From Alsobacter ponti (GTDB taxonomy: Bacteria; Pseudomonadota; Alphaproteobacteria; Rhizobiales; Beijerinckiaceae): a stretch of DNA of 64,000 nt. The notes under the pieces were generated by a model. It saw only the letters and a program-made list of their open reading frames with translations, was not told where the DNA came from and did no database searches. Numbering within the stretch: position 1 is the first letter of the stretch; every line of letters begins with the position of its first letter. Below are positions 27,921 to 37,621 of this stretch, piece by piece. The stretch is from the NCBI RefSeq assembly GCF_024294805.1, contig NZ_JANCLU010000007.1, forward strand, positions 1 through 64,000, given 5' to 3'. The translations under genes were made by a program, and so were the position numbers.

Positions 27921-29075
27921 ATGAGTTCCGACGACTCCAGTACGTCCAGGCCCGCCCCGAGACCCGCGCCCGATCCGGATCGATCGCGGGAGGCCGCAGG
28001 AGACGGTTTCCTTGAAAGGATCCTCGTCAAGCTCGGCCTGAAATCCCCCGCCTCCATCCGCGACGACCTCGAGGACGCACTCTCCGAGAACGCCACGGCC
28101 ACGGAGTTCTCGCCCCAGGAGCGGGCGATGCTCCAGAACGTGCTGACGCTGCGCAGCCACCGGGTCGACGACATCATGGTGCCGCGCGCCGACATCGTCG
28201 CCGTGCCGATCGAGTCGACGCTGGGCGACCTGCTGCGCGTGTTCCGCACCGCCGGCCATTCGCGCCTGCCGGTGTACGCCGAGACGCTCGACGACCCGCG
28301 CGGCATGGTCCACATCCGTGATTTTCTCGATTACCTCGCCAGCCGCGCCGAAACGACCCGCACCGGGCGGCGGCGGCGGCTGCCCCCCGACGCGCCCGAC
28401 CTCGGCAAGGTCGACCTCTCGATCCCGCTCTCGGCCGCCAAGATCCTGCGGCCCGTGCTGTTCGTGCCGCCGTCCATGCCGGCGCTCGACCTGCTGGTGA
28501 AGATGCAGAGCCTGCGCACTCACATGGCGCTGGTGATCGACGAATATGGCGGCACGGACGGCATCGTCTCGATCGAGGACATTGTCGAGATTGTCGTCGG
28601 CGACATCGAGGACGAGCACGACCTCGACGAGGCCCCCTCGGTGGCCAAGGCCGCCGACGGCACCTGGCTCGCCGACGCGCGCGCCGGCCTGGAGGAGGCG
28701 TCCGAGGCCATCGGCGTCGATTTCGAGCACGGCGAATCCGCCGAGGACGTCGACACGCTGGGCGGGCTGATCGCCACGCTCGCGGGCCGCGTGCCGGTGC
28801 GCGGCGAGATCATCGCCCACCAGAGCGGGTGGGAGTTCGAGGTGCTGGACGCCGACCCGCGCAAGATCAAGCGGTTGCGCATCCACCCGCCCGCCGTGCC
28901 CGCCCCGCTGCCGGCGGGTCCGCGCGGCAATGGCGGCGAGGCCGGGCGGACCGCCAAGGGCGAGGCGAAGGCCGACGACAAGGGCGCTGCCGCTCCGGCC
29001 TCCGCCGACGAGGCGCGGCCCGCCGCAGCTTCGACGTCCTCTTCGGCCGACGGTGACACCGGCCGTGACGGCTGA
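27921..29075 (+). CDS. corC: CBS-domain protein of the CorC/TlyC family
   Basis: The 384-residue soluble protein has two CBS domains (DIMVPRADIVAVPIESTLGD and the VPPSMPALDLLVKMQSLRTH region). ALVIDEYGGTDGIVSIEDI and a C-terminal CorC_HlyC domain (DTLGGLIATLAGRVPVRGE) follow. It lacks the membrane domain of larger UPF0053 proteins. The long disordered C-terminus is rich in Ala, Lys, Glu and Ser. CorC homologues are linked to magnesium/cobalt efflux. I start at MSSDDSSTS; an ATG 51 bases upstream (27870) would add 17 basic residues without a clear ribosome binding site. Confidence 0.87.
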   Translation: MSSDDSSTSRPAPRPAPDPDRSREAAGDGFLERILVKLGLKSPASIRDDLEDALSENATATEFSPQERAMLQNVLTLRSHRVDDIMVPRADIVAVPIESTLGDLLRVFRTAGHSRLPVYAETLDDPRGMVHIRDFLDYLASRAETTRTGRRRRLPPDAPDLGKVDLSIPLSAAKILRPVLFVPPSMPALDLLVKMQSLRTHMALVIDEYGGTDGIVSIEDIVEIVVGDIEDEHDLDEAPSVAKAADGTWLADARAGLEEASEAIGVDFEHGESAEDVDTLGGLIATLAGRVPVRGEIIAHQSGWEFEVLDADPRKIKRLRIHPPAVPAPLPAGPRGNGGEAGRTAKGEAKADDKGAAAPASADEARPAAASTSSSADGDTGRDG

Positions 29076-29084
29076 CCCGGCGCG

Positions 29085-30659
29085 ATGACGACCCTGGCGC
29101 GGCGCGTGACGCTGGCCTGGGGCTGGCGACGGCTGGCGCTCGCCTTCGCGGCCGGCGCGGCGGGGGCGCTGGCCATGGCCCCGCTGGACCTGCTGCCGGC
29201 GCTCGCCGTGTCGCTGACCGTGGCCGTGTGGCTGCTGGACGGCGCGGTGGCGGGGTCGGGCGGGCGCTCCCCGCGCACGCTGGGCGTCGCTGCCTTGATC
29301 GGCTGGGCGTTCGGCTTCGGCTATTTCACCGCCGGCCTGTGGTGGCTCGGTTCGGCGTTCCTCGTCGAGCCGGACCAGTTCGCGCTGCTGATGCCGCTGG
29401 GCGTGCTGGGCCTGCCCGCCGGTCTCGGCCTGTTCACCGCGCTGGGTTTCGCCCTGGCGCGCCTGATGTGGACGCGCGGCGCGGTCCGCGTGCTGGCTCT
29501 CGCCGCCGGGCTCGGCGTCTCGGAATGGCTGCGCGGCAACGTGCTGACCGGCTTCCCGTGGAACGCCTACGGCATGGCGCTCGGCGACCATCTCTGGCTC
29601 GCGCAGGCGGCCAGCCTCGTCGGGCTGAACGGATTGACGCTGGCGGCGGTGGCGATCTGCGCCGCGCCGGCCACCATCGCCACCGGTGACACGCGCCGCG
29701 CCCGCTGGCAGGCCCCCGCGCTCGCCGCGCTGGCGCTCGCCGCGCTCGCCGCGTTCGGGGCGGCGCGCCTTGCTTCCGGGCCGCCGCCGGACGTGGCGGG
29801 GGTGCGGCTGCGCATCATGCAGCCCAACATTCCCCAGGACGACAAGTTCAGGCCGGAGAACGCCGCCGCGATCATGCGCCATTATTTGCGGCTCAGCGGC
29901 CAGCCCGGCCTGGAGCGCGCGACGCACCTGATCTGGCCCGAATCCTCGTTCCCGTTCCTGCTGGCCCGCGAACCGGCGGCGCTGGCGCAGATCGCCGCGC
30001 TGCTGGACCATCGCGTCGTGCTGGTGACCGGCGCCGTGCGCGCCAGCGATCCGCTGCCCGGCGAGTCGGGCCGCCGTTTCTACAACGCCATCCAGGTGGT
30101 CGGACCCGACGGCACGGTGCTCGACAGCGCCGACAAGGTCCACCTCGTGCCGTTCGGCGAGTATCTGCCGTTCTCCGACGCGCTGACCGCGCTCGGTCTG
30201 CGTCAGTTCGTCAACGCGCCCGGCGGGTTCGAGGCCGGGACGCACCGGCGGCTGCTGCGCGCGCCGGGCCTCCCGCCGGTAGCTCCGCTGGTCTGCTACG
30301 AGGCGATCTTCCCCGGCGAGGTGCGGCCCGACGCCCCCGTCGGCGTGATGCTGAACGTCACCAACGACGCCTGGTTCGGGCTCACTCCCGGGCCTCACCA
30401 GCACTTCGCGCAGGCGCGTCTTCGCGCCATCGAGGAAGGCCTGCCGCTGGTGCGCGCCGCCAATTCGGGCATTTCGGCGGTGGTCGATCCGTATGGGCGG
30501 GTCGTCGCGTCGCTCGGCCTCGGCGAGGAAGGCGTTCTCGACGCCAATCTGCCGAGCGCCATCGACCCGCCGCCGTTCGCGCGCTGGGGCGGGCGCGCAT
30601 GGATGGCGCTATTATTTGTTTTCATTACAACGGTGCTCAATCGTTTACGCAGGAATTGA
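29085..30659 (+). CDS. lnt: Apolipoprotein N-acyltransferase Lnt (ActA-like)
   Basis: Lnt adds the third acyl chain to lipoproteins in the inner membrane. The 524-residue enzyme has N-terminal membrane helices (about residues 10-225) and a C-terminal periplasmic nitrilase-type domain. The domain holds the catalytic Glu in IWPESSFPF, Lys in KVHLVPFGEYLPF and Cys in PLVCYEAIFP. In Sinorhizobium medicae the orthologue, called actA, is needed for acid tolerance and sits beside phrR, as it does here. The gene starts 9 bases after corC. Confidence 0.95.
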   Translation: MTTLARRVTLAWGWRRLALAFAAGAAGALAMAPLDLLPALAVSLTVAVWLLDGAVAGSGGRSPRTLGVAALIGWAFGFGYFTAGLWWLGSAFLVEPDQFALLMPLGVLGLPAGLGLFTALGFALARLMWTRGAVRVLALAAGLGVSEWLRGNVLTGFPWNAYGMALGDHLWLAQAASLVGLNGLTLAAVAICAAPATIATGDTRRARWQAPALAALALAALAAFGAARLASGPPPDVAGVRLRIMQPNIPQDDKFRPENAAAIMRHYLRLSGQPGLERATHLIWPESSFPFLLAREPAALAQIAALLDHRVVLVTGAVRASDPLPGESGRRFYNAIQVVGPDGTVLDSADKVHLVPFGEYLPFSDALTALGLRQFVNAPGGFEAGTHRRLLRAPGLPPVAPLVCYEAIFPGEVRPDAPVGVMLNVTNDAWFGLTPGPHQHFAQARLRAIEEGLPLVRAANSGISAVVDPYGRVVASLGLGEEGVLDANLPSAIDPPPFARWGGRAWMALLFVFITTVLNRLRRN

Positions 30660-30804
30660 CTTTTCTTCATCGCTTTGGGAGAGTGCGACGCAACCGGGGG
30701 TCGTCTTCCCGGGTGTCCTCTGGCGCCCATTTCAGCCCGTGGATTCTTTTTCGAGACCGTTTTTTTGCCGCGGTGCGCCGCGGACCATTGATTGGGGGAC
30801 GTCT

Positions 30805-31257
30805 ATGAAAAAAGCGCCGAATCCTGTCGACAAACATGTTGGCAGCCGCGTGCGCATGCGTCGGGTCCTGGTCGGCATGAGCCAGGAACGCCTCGGTGAG
30901 GCGCTTGGCCTGACGTTCCAGCAGGTTCAGAAATACGAGAAAGGTACGAACCGGATCGGCGCGAGCCGCCTCCAGCAGATCTCGCGCATCCTGGGCATGC
31001 CCGTGGAGTTCTTCTTCGAGGGCGCGCCGGCGACCGGGCCGGAGACGCAGGCGAACGGCTTCCAGGAAGTGGCGGATACCCCCTACGTCGCCGACTTCCT
31101 CGCCTCCAACGAGGGCGTGCAGCTCAACCGCGCCTTCCTGCGCATCCGCGACCCGAAGGTCCGCCGTCGTCTCGTCGACCTCGTCAACGCGGTCGCCGGC
31201 GAGGACGGGATCGTCCCGATGACGGAATCGACCGGCGATTCGGCCCTGACGAACTGA
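30805..31257 (+). CDS. XRE-type HTH regulator, PhrR-like
   Basis: The 150-residue protein has a Cro/CI helix-turn-helix at residues about 10-65 (SQERLGEALGLTFQQVQKYE) and the segment NRIGASRLQQISRILGMPV. The C-terminal half (about residues 90-130) is helical. It is of the type called PhrR in Sinorhizobium, a low-pH-induced regulator next to actA/lnt; identity as PhrR is inferred from sequence type plus position. The 145-base gap before it has an AT-rich stretch and a TTGACT that overlaps the lnt stop. It precedes metK by about 130 bases. Confidence 0.82.
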   Translation: MKKAPNPVDKHVGSRVRMRRVLVGMSQERLGEALGLTFQQVQKYEKGTNRIGASRLQQISRILGMPVEFFFEGAPATGPETQANGFQEVADTPYVADFLASNEGVQLNRAFLRIRDPKVRRRLVDLVNAVAGEDGIVPMTESTGDSALTN

Positions 31258-31297
31258 CCGGCGCGTTCTTCATTCCGAACGATTCCCCCAATTTGGC

Positions 31298-31326
31298 TTG
31301 ACCTGACGAACAGAGGCTGTCACCTA
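31298..31326 (+). promoter_or_regulatory. Candidate metK promoter
   Basis: CTTGACC (-35 core TTGACC, 31298-31303) is followed after 17 bases by CACCTA (31321-31326). The -35 is good but the -10 is weak. Its position gives a leader of about 55 bases that contains the strong hairpin before metK. Confidence 0.35.
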
Positions 31327-31340
31327 GCCAATCGCCCACT

Positions 31341-31364
31341 GTCCCCCGGTACAACCCGGGGGAC
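31341..31364 (+). promoter_or_regulatory. Perfect 9-bp GC hairpin in the metK leader
   Basis: GTCCCCCGG (31341-31349) and CCGGGGGAC (31356-31364) are exact complements around the loop TACAAC. The hairpin is followed by TTATTAA, not a clean T-run, and ends about 10 bases before the GGAG ribosome binding site. It could be a weak terminator, an RNA stabiliser or part of a metabolite-sensing leader. I could not match the leader to a known SAM riboswitch class by eye. Confidence 0.7.
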
Positions 31365-31387
31365 TTATTAACCTGGAGCGAATGGTC

Positions 31388-32578
31388 GTGGCCCGGTCAA
31401 ACTATCTGTTCACCAGCGAGTCGGTTTCGGAAGGTCATCCCGACAAGGTCTGCGACCGCATCTCGGACGAAGTGGTCGACGCGTTTTTCCGCGCCGCGGA
31501 AGCCGAGGGCTGGCAGGCCAAGGACGTCCGCGTCGCCTGCGAAACGCTGGCGACGACCAACCGCGTCGTCATCGCGGGTGAGACCCGCGGCCCCGCCACG
31601 CTGACGCGCGATCTCCTTTCCCACGCCGCCCGGCTCGCCATCCGCGACATCGGCTACGAGCAGGAGGGCTTCCACTGGGAGACCGCCCGCATCGAGGTGC
31701 TGCTGCACGCCCAGTCCGCCGATATCGCGCAGGGCGTCGACGAGGCGGGCAACAAGGACGAAGGCGCGGGCGATCAGGGCATCATGTTCGGCTATGCCTG
31801 CCGCGAGACGCCGGAGCTGATGCCGGCGCCGCTCTACTACGCCCACGGCATCCTGAAGCGCCTCTCCACGGCCCGCCGCACCGGCGAGACGCACGTGCTC
31901 GGCCCGGACGCCAAGAGCCAGGTGACGGTGCGCTACGAGAACGGCAAGCCGGTCGGCGTGACGCAGATCGTGCTGTCCACCCAGCACACCGACAACGACC
32001 TGACGTCGCATGACGTGCGCGCCATCGTCGAGCCCTATATCCGCCAGTCGCTGCCCGAGGGCTGGATCGACGCCTCCACCGTGTGGCACGTCAACCCGAC
32101 CGGCAAGTTCGTCATCGGCGGCCCCGACGGCGATTGCGGCCTCACCGGGCGCAAGATCATCGTCGACACCTATGGCGGCGCGGCCCCGCACGGCGGCGGC
32201 GCGTTTTCGGGCAAGGACCCGACCAAGGTGGACCGTTCCGCCGCCTACGCCGCCCGCTACCTCGCCAAGAACGTCGTCGCCGCGGGCCTCGCCGAGCGCT
32301 GCACGATCCAGCTGTCCTACGCCATCGGCGTCGCGCGCCCGCTGTCGATCTACGCCGACCTGCACGGGACCGGCCAGGTCGACGAGGGCAAGCTCGAGAC
32401 GGTGCTGATGCAGGCGATGGACCTGACGCCGCGCGGCATCCGGGAGCATCTCGGGCTCAACCGGCCGATCTACGCCCGCACCGCCGCCTACGGCCATTTC
32501 GGCCGCGCGCCGGAGGCGGACGGCGGCTTCAGCTGGGAGCGCACCGACCTCGCCGACGCGCTGCGCAAGCAGTTCTGA
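31388..32578 (+). CDS. metK: S-adenosylmethionine synthetase
   Basis: MetK makes SAM from methionine and ATP. The 396-residue enzyme has [25 protein letters not shown] and [19 protein letters not shown], all ATP/phosphate site motifs. I prefer the GTG that gives (M)[12 protein letters not shown] because homologues begin there and the GGAG at 31375-31378 is 9 bases before it. The ATG at 31382 is only 3 bases from that site. The leader carries a strong hairpin. trmB follows after 37 bases. Confidence 0.95.
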   Translation: MARSNYLFTSESVSEGHPDKVCDRISDEVVDAFFRAAEAEGWQAKDVRVACETLATTNRVVIAGETRGPATLTRDLLSHAARLAIRDIGYEQEGFHWETARIEVLLHAQSADIAQGVDEAGNKDEGAGDQGIMFGYACRETPELMPAPLYYAHGILKRLSTARRTGETHVLGPDAKSQVTVRYENGKPVGVTQIVLSTQHTDNDLTSHDVRAIVEPYIRQSLPEGWIDASTVWHVNPTGKFVIGGPDGDCGLTGRKIIVDTYGGAAPHGGGAFSGKDPTKVDRSAAYAARYLAKNVVAAGLAERCTIQLSYAIGVARPLSIYADLHGTGQVDEGKLETVLMQAMDLTPRGIREHLGLNRPIYARTAAYGHFGRAPEADGGFSWERTDLADALRKQF

Positions 32579-32615
32579 CCCCCGGCGCGCGGCGGCGTCG
32601 CGCGGTTCAGCGTCG

Positions 32616-33356
32616 ATGACGAACCGAAATCAGGACGATCCGGCCGGCGACGGCGCGCCCGAGGCGGGCGTCGCCGCGCGCGGCGCGTTCTTCGGCCGGC
32701 GCAAGGGCAAGAAGCTGCGGGCCGGGCAGGCGAGCCTGTTCGAGACGCTGCTGCCGCGCTTGCGCGTCGACCCGGCGCGCGACCTCGCGCGACCGGCTGC
32801 GTTGTTTCCCCGTGAGGTCTCCGAAATCTGGCTGGAGATCGGCTTCGGCGGCGGCGAGCACCTGCTCGCCCGCGCCCGGGCGAACCCCTCCGTGGGGATC
32901 ATCGGCTGCGAGCCCTTCGTCAACGGCATGGCGAAGATGCTCGCGGCCATCGACGCCGAGGGGCTGGACAACGTCCGGCTCTACGACGCCGACGCCACGG
33001 CGGTGGTGGAGGCGCTGCCCGAGGCCTCCCTCGATCGCATCTACCTGCTCTATCCGGACCCCTGGCCGAAGCGCCGGCACAACAAGCGACGCTTCGTCTC
33101 CGACGCCATGCTGGCCCGGTTCGCGCGAATCCTGCGGCCGGGCGGGACGTTCTGCTTCGCCAGCGACATCGACCATTATGTCGGGTGGACCCTGGCGCGC
33201 GTGCTGCGCTCGCCGGATTTCAGCTGGACGGCCCGCCGGCCCGACGATTGGCGAAAGCCGTTCCCCGGCTGGCCGGGCACGCGCTACGAGGCGAAGGCCG
33301 TTCGCGAGGGCCGCACGCCGAGCTACCTGGAATTCCGCCGCGAAGCGTCGCGCTGA
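32616..33356 (+). CDS. trmB: tRNA (guanine-N7-)-methyltransferase TrmB
   Basis: TrmB methylates G46 of tRNAs using SAM, the product of the gene just upstream. The 246-residue protein has the SAM motif [15 protein letters not shown] and the family signature [18 protein letters not shown]. The basic N-terminus ([11 protein letters not shown]) fits tRNA binding. It converges on ubiB with a 15-base gap. Confidence 0.95.
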   Translation: MTNRNQDDPAGDGAPEAGVAARGAFFGRRKGKKLRAGQASLFETLLPRLRVDPARDLARPAALFPREVSEIWLEIGFGGGEHLLARARANPSVGIIGCEPFVNGMAKMLAAIDAEGLDNVRLYDADATAVVEALPEASLDRIYLLYPDPWPKRRHNKRRFVSDAMLARFARILRPGGTFCFASDIDHYVGWTLARVLRSPDFSWTARRPDDWRKPFPGWPGTRYEAKAVREGRTPSYLEFRREASR

Positions 33357-33371
33357 GCCCGACGCCCCGGA

Positions 33372-34946
33372 TCAGTGGAACAGCCGCGCGGCGATGACGA
33401 CCAGCGCCGCCGCGCCGATCCACAGGGCGACATGTCCCCAGCGCGCCCGCCTCGCCTCGGCCCTGCCGATGCCCGCGAGGCTCTCGGGCGCGAGCGGAAA
33501 CCCGCGCCGCGTCGCGATTTCGAGGCTTTCGACGAGGCGGTCGGCGCGACCGACCAGGCGCGGAAGGTCGCCGAACAGGCCGGCCAGCGAAGCGGCGCCG
33601 CGGCCGACATCCTCCAGTTTTCCAACCGGACCGAGATTGCGCTCGATCCAGGCGCGCACGACGGGCTCGGACGTCGTCCACATGTCGAGCCGGGGGTCGA
33701 GATTGCGGGCGACGCCCTCGACCACGACCATGGTCTTCTGCAGCATGACGAGCTCGGTGCGCGTCGCCATGTCGAACAGGCCCGTCACCTCGAAGAGCAG
33801 CGTCAGCAGCTTCGCCATCGAGATCTGGTCGGCGGTGCGGTTGTGGATCGGCTCGCCGATGGCGCGGATGGCCTGCGCGAAATCCGCCACCGAATGGTGC
33901 GACGGCACGTAGCCCGCCTCGAAATGCACTTCGGCGACGCGGCGATAGTCGCGCGTGATGAAGCCGAGCAGGATTTCGGCCAGGAAGCGCCGCTCCTTGG
34001 GGCCGAGCCGGCCCATAATGCCGAAATCTACCGCGCAGATGCGCCCGGACGCGTCCACGAACAGATTGCCGGGGTGCATGTCGGCGTGGAAGAAGCCGTC
34101 GCGCAGCGCGTGGCGTAGGAAGGACTGGATGAGCACGCGCCCGAGCGCGACCCTGTCGTGGCCCGCCGCCTCGATCGCCGCGATGTTGTTGAGCGGAATG
34201 CCGTCGATCCACTCCAGCGTCAGCACGTCGCGCGCGGTGCGCTCCCAGTCGACCGCGGGCACCCGGAATTCTCCATCGTCGCGGGTGTTCTCGGCCATCT
34301 CGGACAGAGCGGCCGCCTCCAGCCGCAGGTCCATCTCCATCGTGACGGAGCGCGCCAGCGTCTCGACCACCCCGACCGGGCGCAAACGTCGCAGGTCGGG
34401 CTGCAGCGTCTCCGCCGTCCGGGCGGCGTAGGCCATCGCCGCGAGGTCGCGGCGGAAGCGGGCGCGCACGCCTGGCCGCAGCACCTTCACCGCGACCACG
34501 CGGTCACCCTCCGGCGTCGAAACCGTCCCCTTGTGCACCTGCGCGATGGAGGCGGCGGCCAGCGGTTCGGAAAATTCCGCGAACACGGCGCCGATCGGGG
34601 CCCCGAACGACGCCTCGACGGCGTTGACCGCCTCGGCGCGCGGGAACGGCGGCATCCGGTCCTGCAACGCCTCGAGGTCGCGCGCCACGCGCACGCCGAC
34701 GACGTCCGGCCTTGTCGCGAGGAACTGCCCGAACTTGACGTAGGACGGACCCAGGCGCGTCAGCGCGGCGGCGAGGCGCTGCGCCCCGTCGCCCGCGCCG
34801 CGCCGCTCGATGCGGCGCGCGAGCCACAGGCCCATGCGCGCGGAGGGCGGAAGCTCGCTCGGATCGACGAGCGCGAACGCGCCCTCGCGCGCGAGCACGA
34901 ACCCGACATGGCCCAGGCGGGCCCAATGAAATAGGGCGTTCAGCAC
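33372..34946 (-). CDS. ubiB: Ubiquinone biosynthesis accessory kinase-like protein UbiB
   Basis: UbiB (ABC1/ADCK family) is an atypical kinase-like ATPase required for ubiquinone synthesis. The 524-residue protein has the KxGQ motif KFGQFLATRPDVVG, the alanine-rich loop AAASIAQVHKG, the VAVKVLRPGV lysine, HADMHPGNLF and VDFGIMGRLG. A single C-terminal membrane helix (ALWIGAAALVVIAARLF) anchors it. It follows ubiE by 10 bases on the minus strand. Confidence 0.95.
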   Translation of the reverse strand: MLNALFHWARLGHVGFVLAREGAFALVDPSELPPSARMGLWLARRIERRGAGDGAQRLAAALTRLGPSYVKFGQFLATRPDVVGVRVARDLEALQDRMPPFPRAEAVNAVEASFGAPIGAVFAEFSEPLAAASIAQVHKGTVSTPEGDRVVAVKVLRPGVRARFRRDLAAMAYAARTAETLQPDLRRLRPVGVVETLARSVTMEMDLRLEAAALSEMAENTRDDGEFRVPAVDWERTARDVLTLEWIDGIPLNNIAAIEAAGHDRVALGRVLIQSFLRHALRDGFFHADMHPGNLFVDASGRICAVDFGIMGRLGPKERRFLAEILLGFITRDYRRVAEVHFEAGYVPSHHSVADFAQAIRAIGEPIHNRTADQISMAKLLTLLFEVTGLFDMATRTELVMLQKTMVVVEGVARNLDPRLDMWTTSEPVVRAWIERNLGPVGKLEDVGRGAASLAGLFGDLPRLVGRADRLVESLEIATRRGFPLAPESLAGIGRAEARRARWGHVALWIGAAALVVIAARLFH

Positions 34947-34956
34947 GAAAATGGGC

Positions 34957-35742
34957 TCACAGCTTCCAGCCGGAATGCAGGCGGACGATGCCGCCGGTCA
35001 TGGGCCGGTGCGTCACGCGCCCGAAGCCGGCCGCCCGGATCATTCCGGCGAACGCCTCGGGGCGGGGGAACTTGCGGATCGATTCAACCAGGTAGCGATA
35101 GGGCTCGGCGTCGCCCGCCACCAGCTTGCCGAGCGCCGGAACGGCGTTGAACGAATAGGCGTCGTAGATCCTGTCGAACCCCGGCACGTCCACCTGCGAG
35201 AACTCCAGGCAGAGGAACCGGCCGCCGCGCTTGAGCACGCGATGGGCCTCGGCCAGCGCCAGCGGAATGCGCGGCACGTTGCGGATGCCGAAAGCGATGG
35301 TGTAGGCGTCGAACGTGCGGTCCGGCAGCGGCAGCGTCTCGGCGTTGCCCTGCACGAACTCGACCTGCCCGACAAGCCGCACCGGCGTGCGGTCGCGCCC
35401 CACGGCCAGCATGTCGCCGTTGATGTCGAGCACGGTCGCGCTGGCGTCCGGCCCGGCCGCCTCCAGCACGCGGAAGGCGATGTCGCCGGTGCCGCCGGCA
35501 ACGTCGAGCAGGGCGAAGGGCTTGTCGCGCGGCGGGCGCAGCGCCGAGACGAGCGCGTCCTTCCAGGCGCGGTGCAGGCCGGCCGACATCAAATCGTTCA
35601 TGATGTCGTAGCGGCGGGCCACCTTGTGGAACACGTCGTCGACGAGGGTCTGCTTCTCCTCGAGCCGCACGGTCGAAAAGCCGAAATGCGTCTCGCCGGA
35701 ACGCTCCGTCCCGGGTCCGCCGCCTTGTCCACCGTCGCGCAT
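34957..35742 (-). CDS. ubiE: Ubiquinone/menaquinone biosynthesis C-methyltransferase UbiE
   Basis: UbiE performs the C-methylation step of ubiquinone (and menaquinone) synthesis with SAM. The 261-residue protein has [20 protein letters not shown], the SAM motif [17 protein letters not shown] and the C-terminal [20 protein letters not shown]. The first 18 residues (Gly-rich) are not conserved, so translation might start slightly later. It heads the ubiE-ubiB pair, divergent from mutM with 91 bases between the starts. Confidence 0.95.
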   Translation of the reverse strand: MRDGGQGGGPGTERSGETHFGFSTVRLEEKQTLVDDVFHKVARRYDIMNDLMSAGLHRAWKDALVSALRPPRDKPFALLDVAGGTGDIAFRVLEAAGPDASATVLDINGDMLAVGRDRTPVRLVGQVEFVQGNAETLPLPDRTFDAYTIAFGIRNVPRIPLALAEAHRVLKRGGRFLCLEFSQVDVPGFDRIYDAYSFNAVPALGKLVAGDAEPYRYLVESIRKFPRPEAFAGMIRAAGFGRVTHRPMTGGIVRLHSGWKL

Positions 35743-35833
35743 CGAACTGTCCCGCTTTACCTACGGGCGCGGACCATAGCGAATGACGCCGCGCTGCGCT
35801 ATGTGGCGGATGCACAGCGTTCGGAAGGGCCGC

Positions 35834-36718
35834 ATGCCAGAGCTTCCCGAGGTCGAGACGGTCCGGCGCGGCCTCGAGCCCGCCATGGTGGGCGCGCGGA
35901 TCGAGCGCCTGGAGCAGCGGCGGGCCGACCTGCGCTTTCCGCTTCCCGAACGCTTCGCCGAGCGCGTCGAAGGCCGCACGGTCGAGGCGCTGGGCCGCCG
36001 GGCGAAGTACCTGCTGGCCGACCTCTCGGGCGGCGACGTGCTGATCATGCATCTCGGCATGACGGGACGGTTCACCGTGGAATGGCCGGGCCGAGAGGCC
36101 GTCACGCCGGGCGAATTCCGCCACGAGGCCGGCGGCGTGGCGGCGCACGACCACGTGGTGTTCCACCTCTCGAACGGCGCGCGGGTGACCTACAACGACG
36201 CGCGCCGGTTCGGCTTCATGGCGCTGACGACGCGAGCCGGGCTCTACGCGCACAAGCTGTTCAAGGATCTCGGGATCGAGCCGCTCGGCAACGAGCTCGA
36301 CGCCGGGTCGCTGGCCCGGCTGTTCCGGGGCAAGGCCGCGCCGCTGAAGGCCGCCCTGCTCGACCAGTCGCTCGTGGCCGGACTCGGCAATATCTATGTG
36401 TGCGAGGCGCTGCACCGGGCCCGCCTGTCGCCGCGCCGGCGGGCCGGCACGCTGGCGCGCGCCGACGGATCGGCCGGCGAGCCGGCGCGACGCCTCGCGC
36501 CGGCGATCCGCGACGTGCTGGAGGAGGCCGTCGCGGCCGGCGGATCGACACTGCGCGACTACGCGCACACGGACGGGTCGCTCGGCTATTTCCAGCACCG
36601 TTTTCGGGTCTACGGCCGCGAGGGCGAGCCCTGCCCGACGCCGGGCTGCCGGGGCGTCGTGTCGCGCATCGTCCAGTCGGGCCGCTCCACCTTCTTCTGC
36701 GGAACTTGCCAGCGATGA
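35834..36718 (+). CDS. mutM: Formamidopyrimidine-DNA glycosylase MutM (Fpg)
   Basis: MutM excises 8-oxoguanine and FaPy from DNA and nicks the abasic site. The 294-residue enzyme begins [16 protein letters not shown], so the catalytic Pro2 and Glu3 are intact. It has [11 protein letters not shown] with the catalytic Lys upstream (RAKYLL) and the C-terminal zinc finger with four cysteines (CPTPGC...FFCGTC). The in-frame ATG upstream at 35783 is rejected because Pro2 must be N-terminal. The mutM-enoyl-CoA hydratase-rpsT-dnaA order is typical of Rhizobiales. Confidence 0.97.
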   Translation: MPELPEVETVRRGLEPAMVGARIERLEQRRADLRFPLPERFAERVEGRTVEALGRRAKYLLADLSGGDVLIMHLGMTGRFTVEWPGREAVTPGEFRHEAGGVAAHDHVVFHLSNGARVTYNDARRFGFMALTTRAGLYAHKLFKDLGIEPLGNELDAGSLARLFRGKAAPLKAALLDQSLVAGLGNIYVCEALHRARLSPRRRAGTLARADGSAGEPARRLAPAIRDVLEEAVAAGGSTLRDYAHTDGSLGYFQHRFRVYGREGEPCPTPGCRGVVSRIVQSGRSTFFCGTCQR

Positions 36719-36799
36719 GGGTGCGCTGATCCGCGCGGGCGATTGCTCTCGCGCGCGGGAGAGGGTAGCCCTGCACCGGGCGCAACGGGGACACGGACC

Positions 36800-37585
36800 A
36801 TGACCGAGGCACAAGGCTACGAGACGATTCTCACCGAGACGCGCGGCAGGGTGGCGCTGATCACGCTCAACCGGCCGCAGGCGCTCAACGCCCTGTGCGC
36901 CCAGCTGATGACCGAGCTTAACGACGCGTTGGCCCGCTTCGACGCCGATCCGGCGATCGGTTGCATCGTTCTCACCGGCTCGGAAAAGGCCTTCGCCGCC
37001 GGCGCCGACATCAAGGAACTGCAGCCGACGACCTATCCCCAGAGCTACACGGGCGACCTCATCACGCCGTGGGACGGCGTCGCCAACCGCCGCAAGCCGA
37101 TCATCGCCGCCGTGGCGGGCTTCGCGCTCGGCGGCGGCTGCGAAGTGGCCATGATGTGCGACTTCATCATCGCGGCCGACACCGCCAAATTCGGCCAGCC
37201 GGAAATCCGGCTCGGCGTCATGCCTGGCGCGGGCGGCACGCAGCGCCTGACGCGGCTGGTCGGCAAGTCCAAGGCGATGGAGATGTGCCTGACGGGGCGC
37301 ATGATGGACGCCGCCGAGGCCGAGCGGGCCGGCCTCGTGTCGCGCGTGGTGCCGGCGGCCGAGCTGATCGCCGAGGCGATGAAGGCGGCCGAGACCATCG
37401 CCTCGATGTCGCTGCCAATCGTCATGATGACGAAGGAGAGCGTCAACCGCTCCTACGAGACCACGCTGGCCGAAGGCATCCGCTTCGAGCGGCGCGTGTT
37501 CCAGGCGATGTTCGCGACCGCCGACCAGAAGGAGGGCATGAGCGCGTTCGTCGACAAGCGCAAGCCCGCCTTCCGGAACGGCTGA
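36800..37585 (+). CDS. Enoyl-CoA hydratase (crotonase family)
   Basis: The 261-residue protein has the oxyanion-hole segment [11 protein letters not shown] and the second one in [16 protein letters not shown]. Both catalytic glutamates are in place (GGGCE and [20 protein letters not shown]). It therefore hydrates 2-enoyl-CoA in beta-oxidation, most like short-chain EchA/FadB1 types. The chain-length preference cannot be read from sequence. The ATG of [11 protein letters not shown] was chosen; upstream reading is not conserved. Confidence 0.92.
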   Translation: MTEAQGYETILTETRGRVALITLNRPQALNALCAQLMTELNDALARFDADPAIGCIVLTGSEKAFAAGADIKELQPTTYPQSYTGDLITPWDGVANRRKPIIAAVAGFALGGGCEVAMMCDFIIAADTAKFGQPEIRLGVMPGAGGTQRLTRLVGKSKAMEMCLTGRMMDAAEAERAGLVSRVVPAAELIAEAMKAAETIASMSLPIVMMTKESVNRSYETTLAEGIRFERRVFQAMFATADQKEGMSAFVDKRKPAFRNG

Positions 37586-37621
37586 GCCCGGTCGCCCAAA
37601 CGGACGGCCCGGAGCCCCCGC

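Noticed and set aside
27261-30404. Minus-strand open frame of over 1000 codons opposite ybeY-corC-lnt
   Set aside because: Shadow of three well-recognised plus-strand genes; no family motif in the translated product.
30656-30690. phrR promoter from TTGACT overlapping the lnt stop
   Set aside because: No acceptable -10 hexamer at 16-18 bases.
31258-31387. SAM-II or SAM/SAH riboswitch before metK
   Set aside because: The leader has a strong simple hairpin but I could not match the conserved cores or pseudoknot of these classes; left as an open finding instead of a feature.
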